Source: Chitinispirillia bacterium
Lineage (GTDB): Bacteria > Fibrobacterota > Chitinivibrionia > Chitinivibrionales > Chitinispirillaceae
Direction of reading: 5' to 3'
DNA: 42,758 nucleotides
Assembly: GCA_009786415.1 (NCBI GenBank)
Contig: WQTH01000016.1
Location: forward strand, 1-42,758
Shown one piece after another: positions 33,857-42,758 of this stretch. Within the stretch, counting starts at the first letter, position 1, and each line of letters begins with the position of its first letter. The translations under genes and the position numbers were made by a program. The notes under the pieces were generated by a model, which saw only the letters and a list, made by a program, of their open reading frames with translations, was not told the origin of the DNA and ran no database searches.

Positions 33857-36124
33857 TTACAACATATTCACCGGATCAACGTCAACTATGCACCGGTACG
33901 CCGACGGCAAATCGGCTGCGGCGAGCTTTCTTATAGACATAAGCGCCTCGCTCAAGGCTCTGGGGGACGGGGATTTGAGCAACATGGAGTAGCGGTTTAC
34001 GTTGTCGATTTTGGCCAGTACCGCCGGGGCCGGGCCCAGTACCCTTACCTTTTTTTCGTCGGATGATATCAGCATCCTCGCGCACTTGTGCAAAAATCCG
34101 CTTATAACCGCCTCGTCAGCCCCCTCGGCGACAACCCTGGCCAGTTTTCCGAACGGCGGGTACGACAACTCCTGCCGGTTTTTTATCTCATAATTATAAA
34201 ATGAAAGGTAGTCGTGCGTCATCGCGAAATGCACCGCCGGCTCGTTTGGGCAGTAGGTCTGTATGACCACCTCGCCGCGCAGTTCCGCCCGGCCCGCCCG
34301 GCCCGCGACCTGCGTAAGCAGCTGAAATGTACGCTCAGACGCCCGAAAATCAGGGAAATGCAGCCCCGTATCAGCCTGCAGGACCCCCACTAAGGTGACA
34401 TTGGGGAAATTAAGCCCCTTGGCGACCATCTGCGTACCGAGAAGTATATCCGCCTCCCCCTTTTCAAACCCCTCCAATATTGACAGGTGCGCCCCCTTGC
34501 GCCGCGTGGTATCCTGATCCATCCTCAAAATCCGCGCCTCCGGGAATTTCTCCCTCAAAAGCTCCTCCGCTTTCTGTATCGCCGTCCCCTGGTACTTGAT
34601 CTTTGCCCCGCCGCATTTAGGGCAGGTTGACGGCGCCGGCTCCTCGTGGCCGCACAGATGGCACTTCATAGCCGTATCTGCCTTATGAAACCTCAGGTTG
34701 ACTGAACAGTTGGGGCAGGTATGCGAATATCCGCAGCTCTTGCACAACAATACCGTAGAGAATCCGCGCCTGTTTAACAGCAGGATAATTTGATGCCGGT
34801 CCCGCAGTTCCTCCCCCATCCTCGTCACCAAATATCTTGATATTGCCGTCCAGTTATTCTCCTTGTGCTCCGCAGTCATATCTACCACCCTTACATCCGG
34901 CAAACGGGCAGCCCCGAACCGTTCGTTCAGCGTCAGCAGGTGATATTTCCCCGTCTGCGCGTTATAGTAACTTTCCAAACTCGGCGTCGCGCTGCCGAGC
35001 ACAACCGCCGCGCCCTGCATCACGGCGCGCACCACGGCGGCGTCACGCGCGTTGTACCGGGGGTCGGTGTCGCTCTGCTTGTAAGACCCGTCGTGCTCCT
35101 CGTCTACAACTATCAGCCCCACATCGTCCATCGGAACCAGAAGCGCGCTGCGTACGCCTATGACCGCCCGCCGCCGCCCGGTTACTATCTCCTGTAAACT
35201 GTCCCGCCGCTCGCCGTCCGACATCCTGCTGTGTATCACCGCGACCGTGTCCCCTATCGCGGCGCGGAAGCGCAGTATCGTCTGCGGGGTCAGCGAGATT
35301 TCGGGGACGAGTATGATTACCCCCCTGCCGGCGGAGAGGGCCTTTTTGGCCAGCTCGGTGTAAACGTGCGTCTTGCCGCTGCCGGTTATGCCGTAGAGCA
35401 AAAAAGGCTTGCCGGGGGCGGAAAAAGACGCCGCGACCCGCTCTACGCAGGCGAGCTGCTCCGCAGAGAGGGTCACGCAATCGATCCCGGCGACATCGAC
35501 GCCGAACTCATCCATATCTCTGTGGACGGTTTTCTGTTCCCTTATAAGAACGCCCTTCCTGCACAACGTGCCGATTTTTGACGGCGTCAGGCCAAACCGG
35601 GATTTCAATTCGGCGGCGGTCGCCGGCGCGTTGATTTGCGCGAGGGAAAGCGGGTTATCGGGGACGGCCGCCCCGGCATTAGCGTTATCAACGCCGTCCG
35701 CGCCGGCGTCAACACAGTTATACCGGTAAACCGTAACCGTTTTTGCTTTTTTGTTGATGATTGACTTGCCGACAAGCGGCTTGAACAGCCTCCCCATCGG
35801 GCACTGGTAGTACTTTGCCATCCATTCATACAATTTTAACAGCGACCGATTGGAGTCGGTCCAGTGCCCCTCCTTTATTTCAAGTATCTCCTTAAGCTCC
35901 CCAAACGCCGACCCGCCTTTAACCTCCAAAACCACGCCCCATATTTTGCTCTTTCTGACCTCTACCCGCACGGGCAGCCCCACCGTCACCTTGCCCGCGA
36001 ATACCGGCGGTATGGCGTAGTCGTACACCCCCGATATTGCTACCGGAAAAGCCACAGCAGCCACCGGCCCGGTGTACGGCGCGGAAGAAGCGTTATTTTT
36101 ATATTGACTGTCGGCGTGTATCAT
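33857..36124 (-). CDS. priA: Primosomal protein N' (PriA helicase)
   Basis: 755 residues. An N-terminal DNA-binding domain (PVAISGVYDYAIPPVF onward) is followed by the DEAH-type helicase motifs GITGSGKTHVYTEL, VPEISLTPQ, VVDEEHDGSYKQ, GSATPSLESY. Next is a zinc-binding cysteine cluster (CKSCGYSHTCPNC, CHLCG, CPKCGG) and later ILLGTQMVAKGLNFPNVTLVG. It restarts stalled replication forks. ATG 36124 has TATAAT five bases upstream and no ribosome site, so a leaderless transcript is likely. It diverges from the fapA-like gene over a 100-bp shared region. Confidence 0.95.
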   Translation of the reverse strand: MIHADSQYKNNASSAPYTGPVAAVAFPVAISGVYDYAIPPVFAGKVTVGLPVRVEVRKSKIWGVVLEVKGGSAFGELKEILEIKEGHWTDSNRSLLKLYEWMAKYYQCPMGRLFKPLVGKSIINKKAKTVTVYRYNCVDAGADGVDNANAGAAVPDNPLSLAQINAPATAAELKSRFGLTPSKIGTLCRKGVLIREQKTVHRDMDEFGVDVAGIDCVTLSAEQLACVERVAASFSAPGKPFLLYGITGSGKTHVYTELAKKALSAGRGVIILVPEISLTPQTILRFRAAIGDTVAVIHSRMSDGERRDSLQEIVTGRRRAVIGVRSALLVPMDDVGLIVVDEEHDGSYKQSDTDPRYNARDAAVVRAVMQGAAVVLGSATPSLESYYNAQTGKYHLLTLNERFGAARLPDVRVVDMTAEHKENNWTAISRYLVTRMGEELRDRHQIILLLNRRGFSTVLLCKSCGYSHTCPNCSVNLRFHKADTAMKCHLCGHEEPAPSTCPKCGGAKIKYQGTAIQKAEELLREKFPEARILRMDQDTTRRKGAHLSILEGFEKGEADILLGTQMVAKGLNFPNVTLVGVLQADTGLHFPDFRASERTFQLLTQVAGRAGRAELRGEVVIQTYCPNEPAVHFAMTHDYLSFYNYEIKNRQELSYPPFGKLARVVAEGADEAVISGFLHKCARMLISSDEKKVRVLGPAPAVLAKIDNVNRYSMLLKSPSPRALSEALMSIRKLAAADLPSAYRCIVDVDPVNML

Positions 36125-36129
36125 AGTAT

Positions 36130-36135
36130 ATTATA
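36130..36135 (-). promoter_or_regulatory. -10 element for leaderless priA
   Basis: TATAAT on the minus strand (36135-36130) lies five bases before the priA ATG, so the mRNA would start at or next to the start codon. No -35 match to TTGACA is visible. Confidence 0.45.
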
Positions 36136-36224
36136 CAATATATATAATATCTTGCTGCGAGAGTATACCTAAATTTGGGGCCGGCTGTCTGATTACTGAA
36201 TCGCGCTCGCTCGGAAAGAGTTTT

Positions 36225-38246
36225 ATGGCAGACGTTACAAACAATATTCCCGATGATACGGGGGGATTGCCTGATTTTATTGATATTGACGTGCGTGTCG
36301 CGCCGGACCGTATGTCCGCGCATATGCACCTCCATCCCGTTGAAGGCGCCGCCGGAACGCTTACCTTAGAGCACCTGCGCGCCGCGCTCAACCGCGAAGA
36401 AATCGCCCGCGGCATAGACATAGCCGCGCTGCGGAATGTGGTTGATGACTGGAACAGGCGCCCGCGCGAGCTTGAGACCCAACCCATAGCGCGCGGCGGA
36501 GCCGCGTCGGCAGCCAAGATCGGGGCGCTCAAGGTGGCGGTGCGCTGCCTCTCCGCGCCGGGAGACGTCACCCTGCTTCTTTCAAGCAAATACTACTGGC
36601 AGATCGCCTCGCTGGCGGCGAAATTCCAGCGCGTGGACCATGGCACCATAGTCGCCCGCCGCGCCGCAGGGTCGCCAAGCCTTCTGGGGTACAACATATT
36701 CGGCAAGGCCATAGAGCCCGAAGTGCAGGGCACGGGGCAGCCGCAGCTAAAGAGCATACAGGAGCATGGCAATGTTTTCGTGGCGGGGAACACCTATACC
36801 GCATCGGCCACCGGCATCGCCTACATTGACCCGGACGAAGAGATACCCAAGGTCCACCCCATAGACTTCGACAGCTCAGTCGAGGTGCGGGTGTTCGCCG
36901 ACAAGATGTCGGCGGAGCTGGTGCTTACGCCCGCCGGCGAGCGCGGCAAAAACCCGTCGGAAGAGGCTATACGCACCGCGCTCAAGCAGGCCAGCGTACT
37001 GCACGGCATAAACGAAGAGGAGCTGCGCGTCTTTCTGGCCCGCTTCACAAAGAGCGGGGCCGGCATAACCACCCCACAAAGCATTGTGGTAGCGCGCGGG
37101 GTACCGGCTGTTCAGGGGGCCGACGGGTACGTTGACTTCTCCTTCAACGTCAATTCGGCGCCAACGCCCACGCTCAACCCCGACGGCAGCGCCGACTACC
37201 GGAACATCAACATAGTGACATCGGTAGCTGCGGGAACGCTCCTCGCGCAGCTAATCGCCCCGCAGTCGGGCACGCCGGGCAGGGACCTTGCCGGGCGTAC
37301 GCTGCCCGCGCTGCACGGCTCGCCGGCCAAACTGCCCGTGGGCACCAACACCATGATCTCCCCCGAAGACCCCACAACCCTCGTGGCCGTCTCCGACGGC
37401 ATCGTGCGTTTCGACGGCTCGGCGGTCAACATCTCGGAAGGGTACATGATCCCAGGCGGCGTAGACTACTCCACCGGCAACGTAAACTACGAGGGGTCGG
37501 TGGGCGTAAACGGCGACATAAAGGCCGGCTTCGACGTATACTGCGGCGGCGACCTGCAGGTCAACGGCCTCGTAGAAGACTGCAAAGTAACCGTAAAGGG
37601 GCACGTACTCTGCCGCTACGGCTTCGTAGGCAACGGACGGGGCATCATAGACGCCGGCGGCGACGTGAATTTGGTATACGTCAAAAACCAGACCGTCGTA
37701 TCCGGCGGCACGGTAAGCATAGCCAAAGAGGCCATAAACAGCAGCATTACCGCGCGCAAATCCATAAAAATCTATGGCCACAACCTTTCGGTAGCCGGGG
37801 GGACGCTCGCCGCAAACGAGTCCATAACCATCAAAACCGCCGGCAACATAAGCGGCGTAAAAACCATCATACAAATAGTCCCCGAACCGGAATTAGTCGC
37901 GCAGCTGGAATCGTTTCGGACAATGACAGCGCAGCACGAAGAGAACATCAGAAAACTGTCGGCCACGTTAGACACACTGCCGCCAGCCAAGCGGATCGAC
38001 AAAGAGTTCGTGCGCAAACTGAAAAACGCCATCATCATGATAAAGCAGGAGGTGCTGAATATCGAAGAAAAAATGCGGACGCTCATGGTAGAAATGAACA
38101 AGTTCGACAATTCGTTCATACGCATAGACAGATGCGCCTACCCCGGCACCATCTTCTCCATAGGCCCGCGTAACATGATAGTAACCGAGCAGATGAACGG
38201 CGGCAAAACACTGCGCCTCATCGATCAGGAAATTAAGGTCATATGA
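36225..38246 (+). CDS. FapA-family (DUF342) flagellar assembly protein A-like
   Basis: 673 residues from ATG 36225, with GGAAAGAG just upstream. Two related N-terminal blocks (DIDVRVAPDRMSAHMHLHP and VEVRVFADKMSAELVLTP) suggest a duplicated small domain. The central part carries the DUF342/FapA right-handed beta-helix repeats (for example GVDYSTGNVNYEGSVGVNGDIK and CKVTVKGHVLCRYGF). The C-terminal part is a coiled-coil region rich in Glu/Lys. FapA-type proteins have been linked to polysaccharide or flagellar assembly; a role here is inferred. It ends 3 nt from the convergent outer-membrane-like gene. Confidence 0.85.
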   Translation: MADVTNNIPDDTGGLPDFIDIDVRVAPDRMSAHMHLHPVEGAAGTLTLEHLRAALNREEIARGIDIAALRNVVDDWNRRPRELETQPIARGGAASAAKIGALKVAVRCLSAPGDVTLLLSSKYYWQIASLAAKFQRVDHGTIVARRAAGSPSLLGYNIFGKAIEPEVQGTGQPQLKSIQEHGNVFVAGNTYTASATGIAYIDPDEEIPKVHPIDFDSSVEVRVFADKMSAELVLTPAGERGKNPSEEAIRTALKQASVLHGINEEELRVFLARFTKSGAGITTPQSIVVARGVPAVQGADGYVDFSFNVNSAPTPTLNPDGSADYRNINIVTSVAAGTLLAQLIAPQSGTPGRDLAGRTLPALHGSPAKLPVGTNTMISPEDPTTLVAVSDGIVRFDGSAVNISEGYMIPGGVDYSTGNVNYEGSVGVNGDIKAGFDVYCGGDLQVNGLVEDCKVTVKGHVLCRYGFVGNGRGIIDAGGDVNLVYVKNQTVVSGGTVSIAKEAINSSITARKSIKIYGHNLSVAGGTLAANESITIKTAGNISGVKTIIQIVPEPELVAQLESFRTMTAQHEENIRKLSATLDTLPPAKRIDKEFVRKLKNAIIMIKQEVLNIEEKMRTLMVEMNKFDNSFIRIDRCAYPGTIFSIGPRNMIVTEQMNGGKTLRLIDQEIKVI

Positions 38247-38249
38247 ACC

Positions 38250-39083
38250 TCAAAGCGCCCACCTAAACGAAAATCCCACCGTTATCACCGCTACCGGATA
38301 TTGTTTCACAATAGGCCAATAAAACACAGGCCTGAGCTCCATGCCTACCGACATATCCCTGAGTGAGTATAACGAGTGGTCGGCGTCTATAAAACCCAGG
38401 TCAACCTCTAACCCGAACACGCCGCCCACCCCCACGCCGTAATCGCCGTGCGTCACACGTTTCAATTCGATATGGCCCGTTGTATCGGGCGACTGCGGCA
38501 CGTTTTTCTTGCTCGTACCGTACCAGCCGAAAACAACGCCAGAGCCAGCGTACCACCCCAGCACCCCGTCGTCTATGTCAAAGCGCCACTCGTACATCCC
38601 AACCGCTTCAAAGTACGTCAGGCTGTAACCGTCGCGCCCAAAGCCAAAGCCCAGGCCCACACCGGCGTCTATGCGCTGCTTCTCGGCAATGGGAACCTTA
38701 AAGTACCCGCCTGCCCCAATGGCGTTGCCGAAGTTGATTCGCATACCGATAGCGCGCGTGTTCTCAAACTCGCTGCCGCCCTTCTTCGCGGTATCCGGCG
38801 CCGGGGTTTCCGGCGTCTTCTCCATTATAATAATCTGGTTTTTGGGCACAAACTCAACCACGCCGCCGTCTGCGGGCTGCTCGTTCAGCTCGCTCAGGGC
38901 ATCCGCAAGCCCGCCAACGTCCTCCATCCTGCGCGGGCGCTCGCGCACGAAATCCTCCGCCTCAATGTCCTGCTCAATTACTATACCCTCAGGGGTATTG
39001 ATAATACGGGGCTGGTTCTCAGCCGCCGCAAAGCCCGCAGCGGCCATAACCGCCGACAACACAAACATAATCGTTCTGTTCAT
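38250..39083 (-). CDS. Exported outer-membrane-like protein of unknown function
   Basis: 277 residues from ATG 39083, whose AAAGAGGTGATT site clearly marks the start; the frame continues upstream of it only by chance. A signal peptide (MNRTIMFVLSAVMAAAGFA) is followed by an acidic region and then a Gly/aromatic-rich beta domain (MRINFGNAIGAGGYFKVPIA and repeated VGVGGVFGLEVDLGF-type strands). It ends with VITVGFSFRWAL, a terminal aromatic pattern typical of outer-membrane barrels. It follows the rhomboid gene by two bases on the same strand. Function unknown. Confidence 0.75.
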   Translation of the reverse strand: MNRTIMFVLSAVMAAAGFAAAENQPRIINTPEGIVIEQDIEAEDFVRERPRRMEDVGGLADALSELNEQPADGGVVEFVPKNQIIIMEKTPETPAPDTAKKGGSEFENTRAIGMRINFGNAIGAGGYFKVPIAEKQRIDAGVGLGFGFGRDGYSLTYFEAVGMYEWRFDIDDGVLGWYAGSGVVFGWYGTSKKNVPQSPDTTGHIELKRVTHGDYGVGVGGVFGLEVDLGFIDADHSLYSLRDMSVGMELRPVFYWPIVKQYPVAVITVGFSFRWAL

Positions 39084-39085
39084 AA

Positions 39086-39736
39086 TCACCTCTTTTTTGG
39101 CCTGTTCTGCCAGATATACATCTTTTTCCTCACCGCCATGGCTACAGACGGATAAATTTTTATATAGCACCAGGCGACCACAATCCCGCCAAGGTGCGTT
39201 ATGTGCGATGTTCCGCCCGCGCCCTCGCGAAGCGACATAAGTACCGATATAAGCGCGTAGCCTATCACAAGCGTGCGTATGCGCATGGGTATTATGAAAA
39301 ACAGCAGTATCTGCCGGTCGGGGTAGTAGTGCGCAAAGGCCGTAAGAATGCCAAGCACCGCGCCGGAGGCGCCTATAACGAGCACGTTCGGGTTGATGAA
39401 CAGGTAAAATACCGAGAAAAAGCCGGCGCCTGTGCCGCACACGAAGTAAAATGTAAGGAATTTTTTGGCGCCCCACATCTCCTCAAGCTCCATGCCGAAC
39501 CACCAAAGGGCGAGCATATTGAAAAGGATGTGGAAGAGCATATCGGGAGAGTGCAGGAACATATAGGTTACGAGGCGCCAGGCCTGATAACCTATGAAGG
39601 CATCGTAAGGGTTGTTGCCGCCCCAGTAGGTAACAAAATCGCCTACACGCGGCAGCATCTGCACGATAAAGACGATTACGTTTGCGGCGATGAGGCCCTT
39701 TATGCAGGGGGTCAGCCGCGGTGATTCGTAATACAT
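39086..39736 (-). CDS. Rhomboid-family intramembrane serine protease
   Basis: 216 residues with about six hydrophobic segments. The catalytic GASGAVLGIL (Ser) and the later SHITHLGG (His) fit the rhomboid Ser-His dyad, and WWFGMELEEMWGAKKF on the second loop is a typical rhomboid motif. It cleaves membrane substrates within the inner membrane; the partner is unknown. It is followed by the outer-membrane-like gene. Confidence 0.93.
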   Translation of the reverse strand: MYYESPRLTPCIKGLIAANVIVFIVQMLPRVGDFVTYWGGNNPYDAFIGYQAWRLVTYMFLHSPDMLFHILFNMLALWWFGMELEEMWGAKKFLTFYFVCGTGAGFFSVFYLFINPNVLVIGASGAVLGILTAFAHYYPDRQILLFFIIPMRIRTLVIGYALISVLMSLREGAGGTSHITHLGGIVVAWCYIKIYPSVAMAVRKKMYIWQNRPKKR

Positions 39737-39760
39737 GGCACCGGTTCCAAATCATTGTAG

Positions 39761-39780
39761 GGGCACGGTTTACCGCGCCC
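39761..39780. repeat. Palindromic element, possible dispersed repeat
   Basis: GGGCACGGTTTACCGCGCCC folds into an almost perfect hairpin (one G-U pair) in the 66-nt gap between rhomboid and coaD, preceded by ATTGTAG. Similar GTAGGGGC..GCCC palindromes are dispersed in several bacterial genomes, but only one copy is seen here. It lacks a T-run for termination of coaD. Confidence 0.35.
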
Positions 39781-39802
39781 GTGATTTCAAAATCAATATA
39801 TA

Positions 39803-40291
39803 TTATTTCGCCGACATCTTCTCTATAATTCTCCGTTTTACCGATTCGGGCACAAACTCCCCTATCTCCCCGCCGTAACTGGCTATTTGCCTGACAAGAG
39901 TTGAATTTAAATATGCGTATTTGGCGCTTGGCATCAAGAATACCGTCTCGGCCGATTCTAACATATTGCGGTTGGTGAAGGCCATCTGGAACTCGTAGTC
40001 CAGGTCGGAAACCGCGCGCAGGCCGCGTATTATCGCCGAGGCGCCGTACTCCATCACGCAGTTTACTATCAGGCCCGAGTAGCCTATTACCTCTATGCGG
40101 CGGATGCCGGTGCCGGCAAGCGCCTCCTTCGCCATATCCACGCGCTCGTCGGCGGAGAACATCGGGCTTTTGGACGGGTTCGTCGCCACCACGGCTATTA
40201 CCCTCTTAAAAATATTCGAGGCCCTTACCGCTATGTCTATGTGGCCATACGTTATCGGGTCAAACGTTCCCGGTATCAGCGCTGTCGGCAT
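39803..40291 (-). CDS. coaD: Phosphopantetheine adenylyltransferase
   Basis: 162 residues. The nucleotidyltransferase motif PGTFDPITYGHIDI, the central SDLDYEFQMAFTNRNM and the C-terminal YLNSTLVRQIASYGG are diagnostic. The enzyme makes dephospho-CoA from phosphopantetheine and ATP in coenzyme A synthesis. Its start lies inside the 3' end of rsmD, which overlaps it by 32 nt on the same strand, so the two are co-translated. A normal size for the family. Confidence 0.97.
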   Translation of the reverse strand: MPTALIPGTFDPITYGHIDIAVRASNIFKRVIAVVATNPSKSPMFSADERVDMAKEALAGTGIRRIEVIGYSGLIVNCVMEYGASAIIRGLRAVSDLDYEFQMAFTNRNMLESAETVFLMPSAKYAYLNSTLVRQIASYGGEIGEFVPESVKRRIIEKMSAK

Positions 40292-40850
40292 TCTCTTCCC
40301 TCTTGTAAATTTCGATCACCGTATCGGAATAGATACGCGCGTCGATGATGTTTGTTTTACCGCCGGTATCCGCCGATCTCTTCTCGTGGCGGGCGCGGCG
40401 GCGCTCGTATATCAGCAAACCACCCTCCTTCAACAGACAGAGCAGCCTTGGTGTAAGCCCGCGCAGCTCCTCGTTGTCGTAAGGCGGATCGTAGAAGATG
40501 ATGTCGTAGCGGCCCTTTTCGGCGTTATCGGCAAAACGGCGGATGTCGTCGCGTATCACCCTTACCTTTTTGCCGACTCCAAGTTCTGCGGCGCTGGCGG
40601 CGATTATGTCCGCCGCGCGCCCGTCGGCCTCCACAAAGTCGGCGGACGCCGCCCCCCTGCTCACCATCTCAAACCCAAACGCTCCGCTGCCCGCGCACAA
40701 ATCCGCCGTAGCGGCGCCCCATATTTTCCTCTTGACAATCTCCGCGACAGACTCCCGCACACGCTCCTGCGTAGGCCGGTACGCCGCCCCCTCCCCCACC
40801 GAAACGCAACGGCCCCTCAAATCGCCGGAAATAATGCGCAACTTTGTCAT
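40260..40850 (-). CDS. rsmD: 16S rRNA m2G966 methyltransferase RsmD
   Basis: 196 residues. LRIISGDLRGR at the start, RPTQERVRESVAEIV, DLCAGSGAFGFEMVSRG (AdoMet site) and YDIIFYDPPYDN (catalytic DPPY) define the family, which methylates G966 of 16S rRNA. The last ~20 residues after IEIYKREE are extra and overlap the coaD coding region. The rsmD-coaD pair is common in bacteria. Confidence 0.95.
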   Translation of the reverse strand: MTKLRIISGDLRGRCVSVGEGAAYRPTQERVRESVAEIVKRKIWGAATADLCAGSGAFGFEMVSRGAASADFVEADGRAADIIAASAAELGVGKKVRVIRDDIRRFADNAEKGRYDIIFYDPPYDNEELRGLTPRLLCLLKEGGLLIYERRRARHEKRSADTGGKTNIIDARIYSDTVIEIYKREENADSADTGNV

Positions 40851-40916
40851 TTCACCCCGTCAAAACACTCTTTTTACCGTTATGCCTGTTTACTGTTACT
40901 TATTACCGGCCATTCA

Positions 40917-41903
40917 TTACTCCTTAACCGTAAACAGAATCTCCGCCGTCACGCTCACCTGCTCATCCCGCACCGCCCTCAAAGAGGCTTTTTTCAGCGC
41001 GCAGGGCAGGCGGTCGCTGTATAGCGCCAGAACAAACTTGTGAAAATCCTTGTACGTCGACATCCCCGTAACCTTGTAGGCCACGCGGCGGTAGCTGCCC
41101 ACCCTGTCTACCGAGACCTGTGCCGGCGCGGCGGAGAGCTTTAAGCCGTTTTCGTCGGCAATCTGCGACATCCTCTGCACTAACTGCGACAGGCCGTCCC
41201 TGAAACCTATGTGGTCCAGCGCCTGAAACGGGTCGCTGACCTGCGGGCCGAAGTGCGGCCTGTGCATTACCGTAAAGTTGAACCTGCCGCCGTCGTCGTC
41301 CTTGATGTTGGAGTAGGGGCGGGGCATAAGCTCGCCGCGCTCGACCCTGAAGGAGGCGAACAGTTCCTGCACCATCTGCCGCGAGACCCCCGAGCCGGTG
41401 CCGTAGACCGTCTGGAAGTTCTCTATATCAAGCTGCCTGTACCCTATACCGGGCGGCGTGCACCGCGTTATCATGTCCAATACGTTACGCCCGAAGAGCA
41501 CCTCGTAGTTGATCTTTTCGCCGGTAGTCATGTCGTTATAGGGCACGTCCAATCTGGCTGCCGCCGCCGCTGCGGAGACTACGGCCTCCGGCGGCGCGCT
41601 GCCGTCCACACCGCTGCCCAGTTCCTTTACGGTATTTTCTACAATGTTGGTACGCACCTGCGACGACGGCCTGGCTTCGGGCGAGTCGTCCTTTGGCACC
41701 GGCGCCGGCTCCGGCGCGGCCACTTCAACCGGCTCCGGCAGCGGCTTCTTTACCGGGTGCTCCATCACAATAAGGTAGTAGTACGTGCCATAGCCCGCTA
41801 ACATGAGCAGCATCACAAAAAGGAAAGCCCCCGCCAGCTTCTTTACGCCGCCGCCTTTTTTCTTTTTGGTTCCGCCGGTATTGGCAAGGTTTATTCTTAT
41901 CAT
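40917..41903 (-). CDS. PilN/PilO-like inner-membrane protein
   Basis: 328 residues. The MIRINLA start, a basic Lys/Gly cluster and one membrane helix (FLFVMLLMLAGYGTYYYLIV, residues about 28-47) match the PilN-type layout. A Pro-rich linker is followed by a periplasmic alpha/beta region with a C-terminal ferredoxin-like look (VAYKVTGMSTYKDFHKFVLAL..). PilM-PilN-PilO form the alignment subcomplex of type IV pili; here PilN and PilO may be merged or PilO missing. It follows the PilM-like gene by one base, and rsmD is downstream. Confidence 0.6.
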   Translation of the reverse strand: MIRINLANTGGTKKKKGGGVKKLAGAFLFVMLLMLAGYGTYYYLIVMEHPVKKPLPEPVEVAAPEPAPVPKDDSPEARPSSQVRTNIVENTVKELGSGVDGSAPPEAVVSAAAAAARLDVPYNDMTTGEKINYEVLFGRNVLDMITRCTPPGIGYRQLDIENFQTVYGTGSGVSRQMVQELFASFRVERGELMPRPYSNIKDDDGGRFNFTVMHRPHFGPQVSDPFQALDHIGFRDGLSQLVQRMSQIADENGLKLSAAPAQVSVDRVGSYRRVAYKVTGMSTYKDFHKFVLALYSDRLPCALKKASLRAVRDEQVSVTAEILFTVKE

Positions 41904-41904
41904 C

Positions 41905-42758
41905 CTAAATAGCCTCGTCCCCTCTCAGCGCCAGCCCTACCGCTACGGCGAGCTGGGGGGAGTACCTCGCCTTGTCCTCGTCTTCCATGGGCGCGGCGCA
42001 TGCTACCTTCCTGAACGGGTCGAGCATCTCGCTGCCCGGCAGAGCGGCCATGAGAGCTGCGGCAAAATCGGTGTCTGAGAAGAGCGAGCCGGCCAGATAG
42101 ACCTTTGCGCCGTCGCCGTCGTTCGCTATGCCGTTCTGCTCGGCGCCAATGGCCATAAGGCGGGCAGCCTCATCGCGCAGCATCACGGCGTACTGCTCCA
42201 CTTCTACCCCCTCGGTGTCGAAATCGACAATGCTGTGGGCCACGTAGGAGGAGTTGTAGACGAGTATCAGCTTGGTGCGCCGCAGCTCGCCGTGCACGAG
42301 TATGGAGGCCTCGCCAAGGCGCTCGCGGTAGTTGGACTGAAAAACCACGGTGAGGGCAAAAAGGTCCAAATCTATAATGCGCGGTTTGAGCCCGACCTCC
42401 TTCATGGCCTTTTTAAGGCGCGCAAGGGACTCGGAGCGCACAGCGGCCGCTATATAGCGCCGGCGCTCGACCTGATTACCCGGGTCTACCTCGTAGAAGT
42501 CGTAGGCGTACTCGTCTACAGGCCCCGGCAGCCCGGCTCCAAGCTCCCAGCAAAGCGCGGAGCGCTGGTCCGACTCGTCGCTCTCCGCCTCAAGCGCCCT
42601 GGCCACGGCCATGTCGCACGGGAGCGAGCATACAATGTTACGCCTCGAAAAAGGCACCTTCCGGCGTATGCCGCGCAACTCGGCCGCGACGGCGCTCCAA
42701 AACGCGCCGGTACCCGAACCTGACACTATGTCGGCGGAAACGGGCAACGGGCGAACGG
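41905..42758 (-). CDS. PilM/GspL-like actin-fold protein (N-terminus outside window)
   Basis: The frame is open to the right edge, so the start lies beyond 42758. The visible ~284 residues include FSRRNIVCSLPCDMAVARAL, RYIAAAVRSESLARLKKAMKEVGLKPRIIDLD and ASILVHGELRRTKLILVYN, an ASKHA-like layout seen in PilM and GspL. No clear ATP-binding phosphate loops can be confirmed in the part shown. Its TAG sits one base before the PilN-like ATG. A type IV pilus or type II secretion platform is inferred from the pair. Confidence 0.55.
   Translation of the reverse strand, partial: VRPLPVSADIVSGSGTGAFWSAVAAELRGIRRKVPFSRRNIVCSLPCDMAVARALEAESDESDQRSALCWELGAGLPGPVDEYAYDFYEVDPGNQVERRRYIAAAVRSESLARLKKAMKEVGLKPRIIDLDLFALTVVFQSNYRERLGEASILVHGELRRTKLILVYNSSYVAHSIVDFDTEGVEVEQYAVMLRDEAARLMAIGAEQNGIANDGDGAKVYLAGSLFSDTDFAAALMAALPGSEMLDPFRKVACAAPMEDEDKARYSPQLAVAVGLALRGDEAI

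Overview
The window looks like a chromosome fragment from a flagellated, diderm (outer-membrane) bacterium. Evidence: a sigma-54-driven flagellar rod/basal-body cluster, an OmpA-domain outer-membrane protein, a PilM/PilN-like pair and beta-barrel-like exported proteins. A C-terminal domain of the Fibrobacter succinogenes major paralogous (FISUMP) type in the prophage region, together with overall gene content, would fit a Fibrobacterota-like lineage, but the phylum cannot be fixed from this sequence alone.

Region 1 (1-7.6 kb) is the right-hand end of a decaying integrated phage-like element. It holds the tail of a RelE/ParE-type toxin, a very large minus-strand phage polyvalent protein gene (zincin and LPD38-like parts) that is interrupted by two in-frame TAG codons and one frameshift, a ~450 bp mosaic of gene pieces (polyvalent 5' end, a diversity-generating-retroelement-like variable region, a deleted DNA methyltransferase), a small excisionase-like protein and a tyrosine integrase interrupted by an in-frame TAA. 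It abuts tRNA-Lys(CTT) at 7664-7736, the probable integration site.

Region 2 (7.7-18.1 kb) is the flagellar cluster: a consensus sigma-54 promoter with upstream inverted repeats, flgB-flgC-(unknown 102 aa)-fliE, a strong terminator, a new leader with a large predicted RNA fold, then fliF-fliG-fliH-fliI-fliJ followed by an exported protein and a TPR protein. Region 3 (18.2-22.7 kb) holds an OmpA-domain porin-like protein, a translationally coupled Ser/Thr kinase and a membrane protein with an L7/L12-like N-terminal domain.

Region 4 (22.7-26.1 kb) is a minus-strand NifU-like/DUF116/DUF2007-like operon facing a formylglycine-generating-enzyme-like exported protein and a CBM9-like membrane protein. 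Region 5 (26.1-29.5 kb, minus) is the late flagellar operon flaG-fliD-fliT-like, preceded by a sigma-28-like promoter. Region 6 (29.6-42.8 kb) is mostly minus-strand housekeeping: rlmB, a proline-rich membrane-anchored protein with an exact sigma-70 promoter, glgA, priA, divergent fapA-like (DUF342), an outer-membrane-like protein, a rhomboid protease, coaD, rsmD and a PilN-like/PilM-like pair that runs off the right edge.

The most unusual parts are the mutagenised AAC-codon signature at 5803-5931, the in-frame stops in otherwise intact phage genes, the structured leader before fliF, and several probable leaderless starts. All function calls rest on reading the sequence; no database search was possible.
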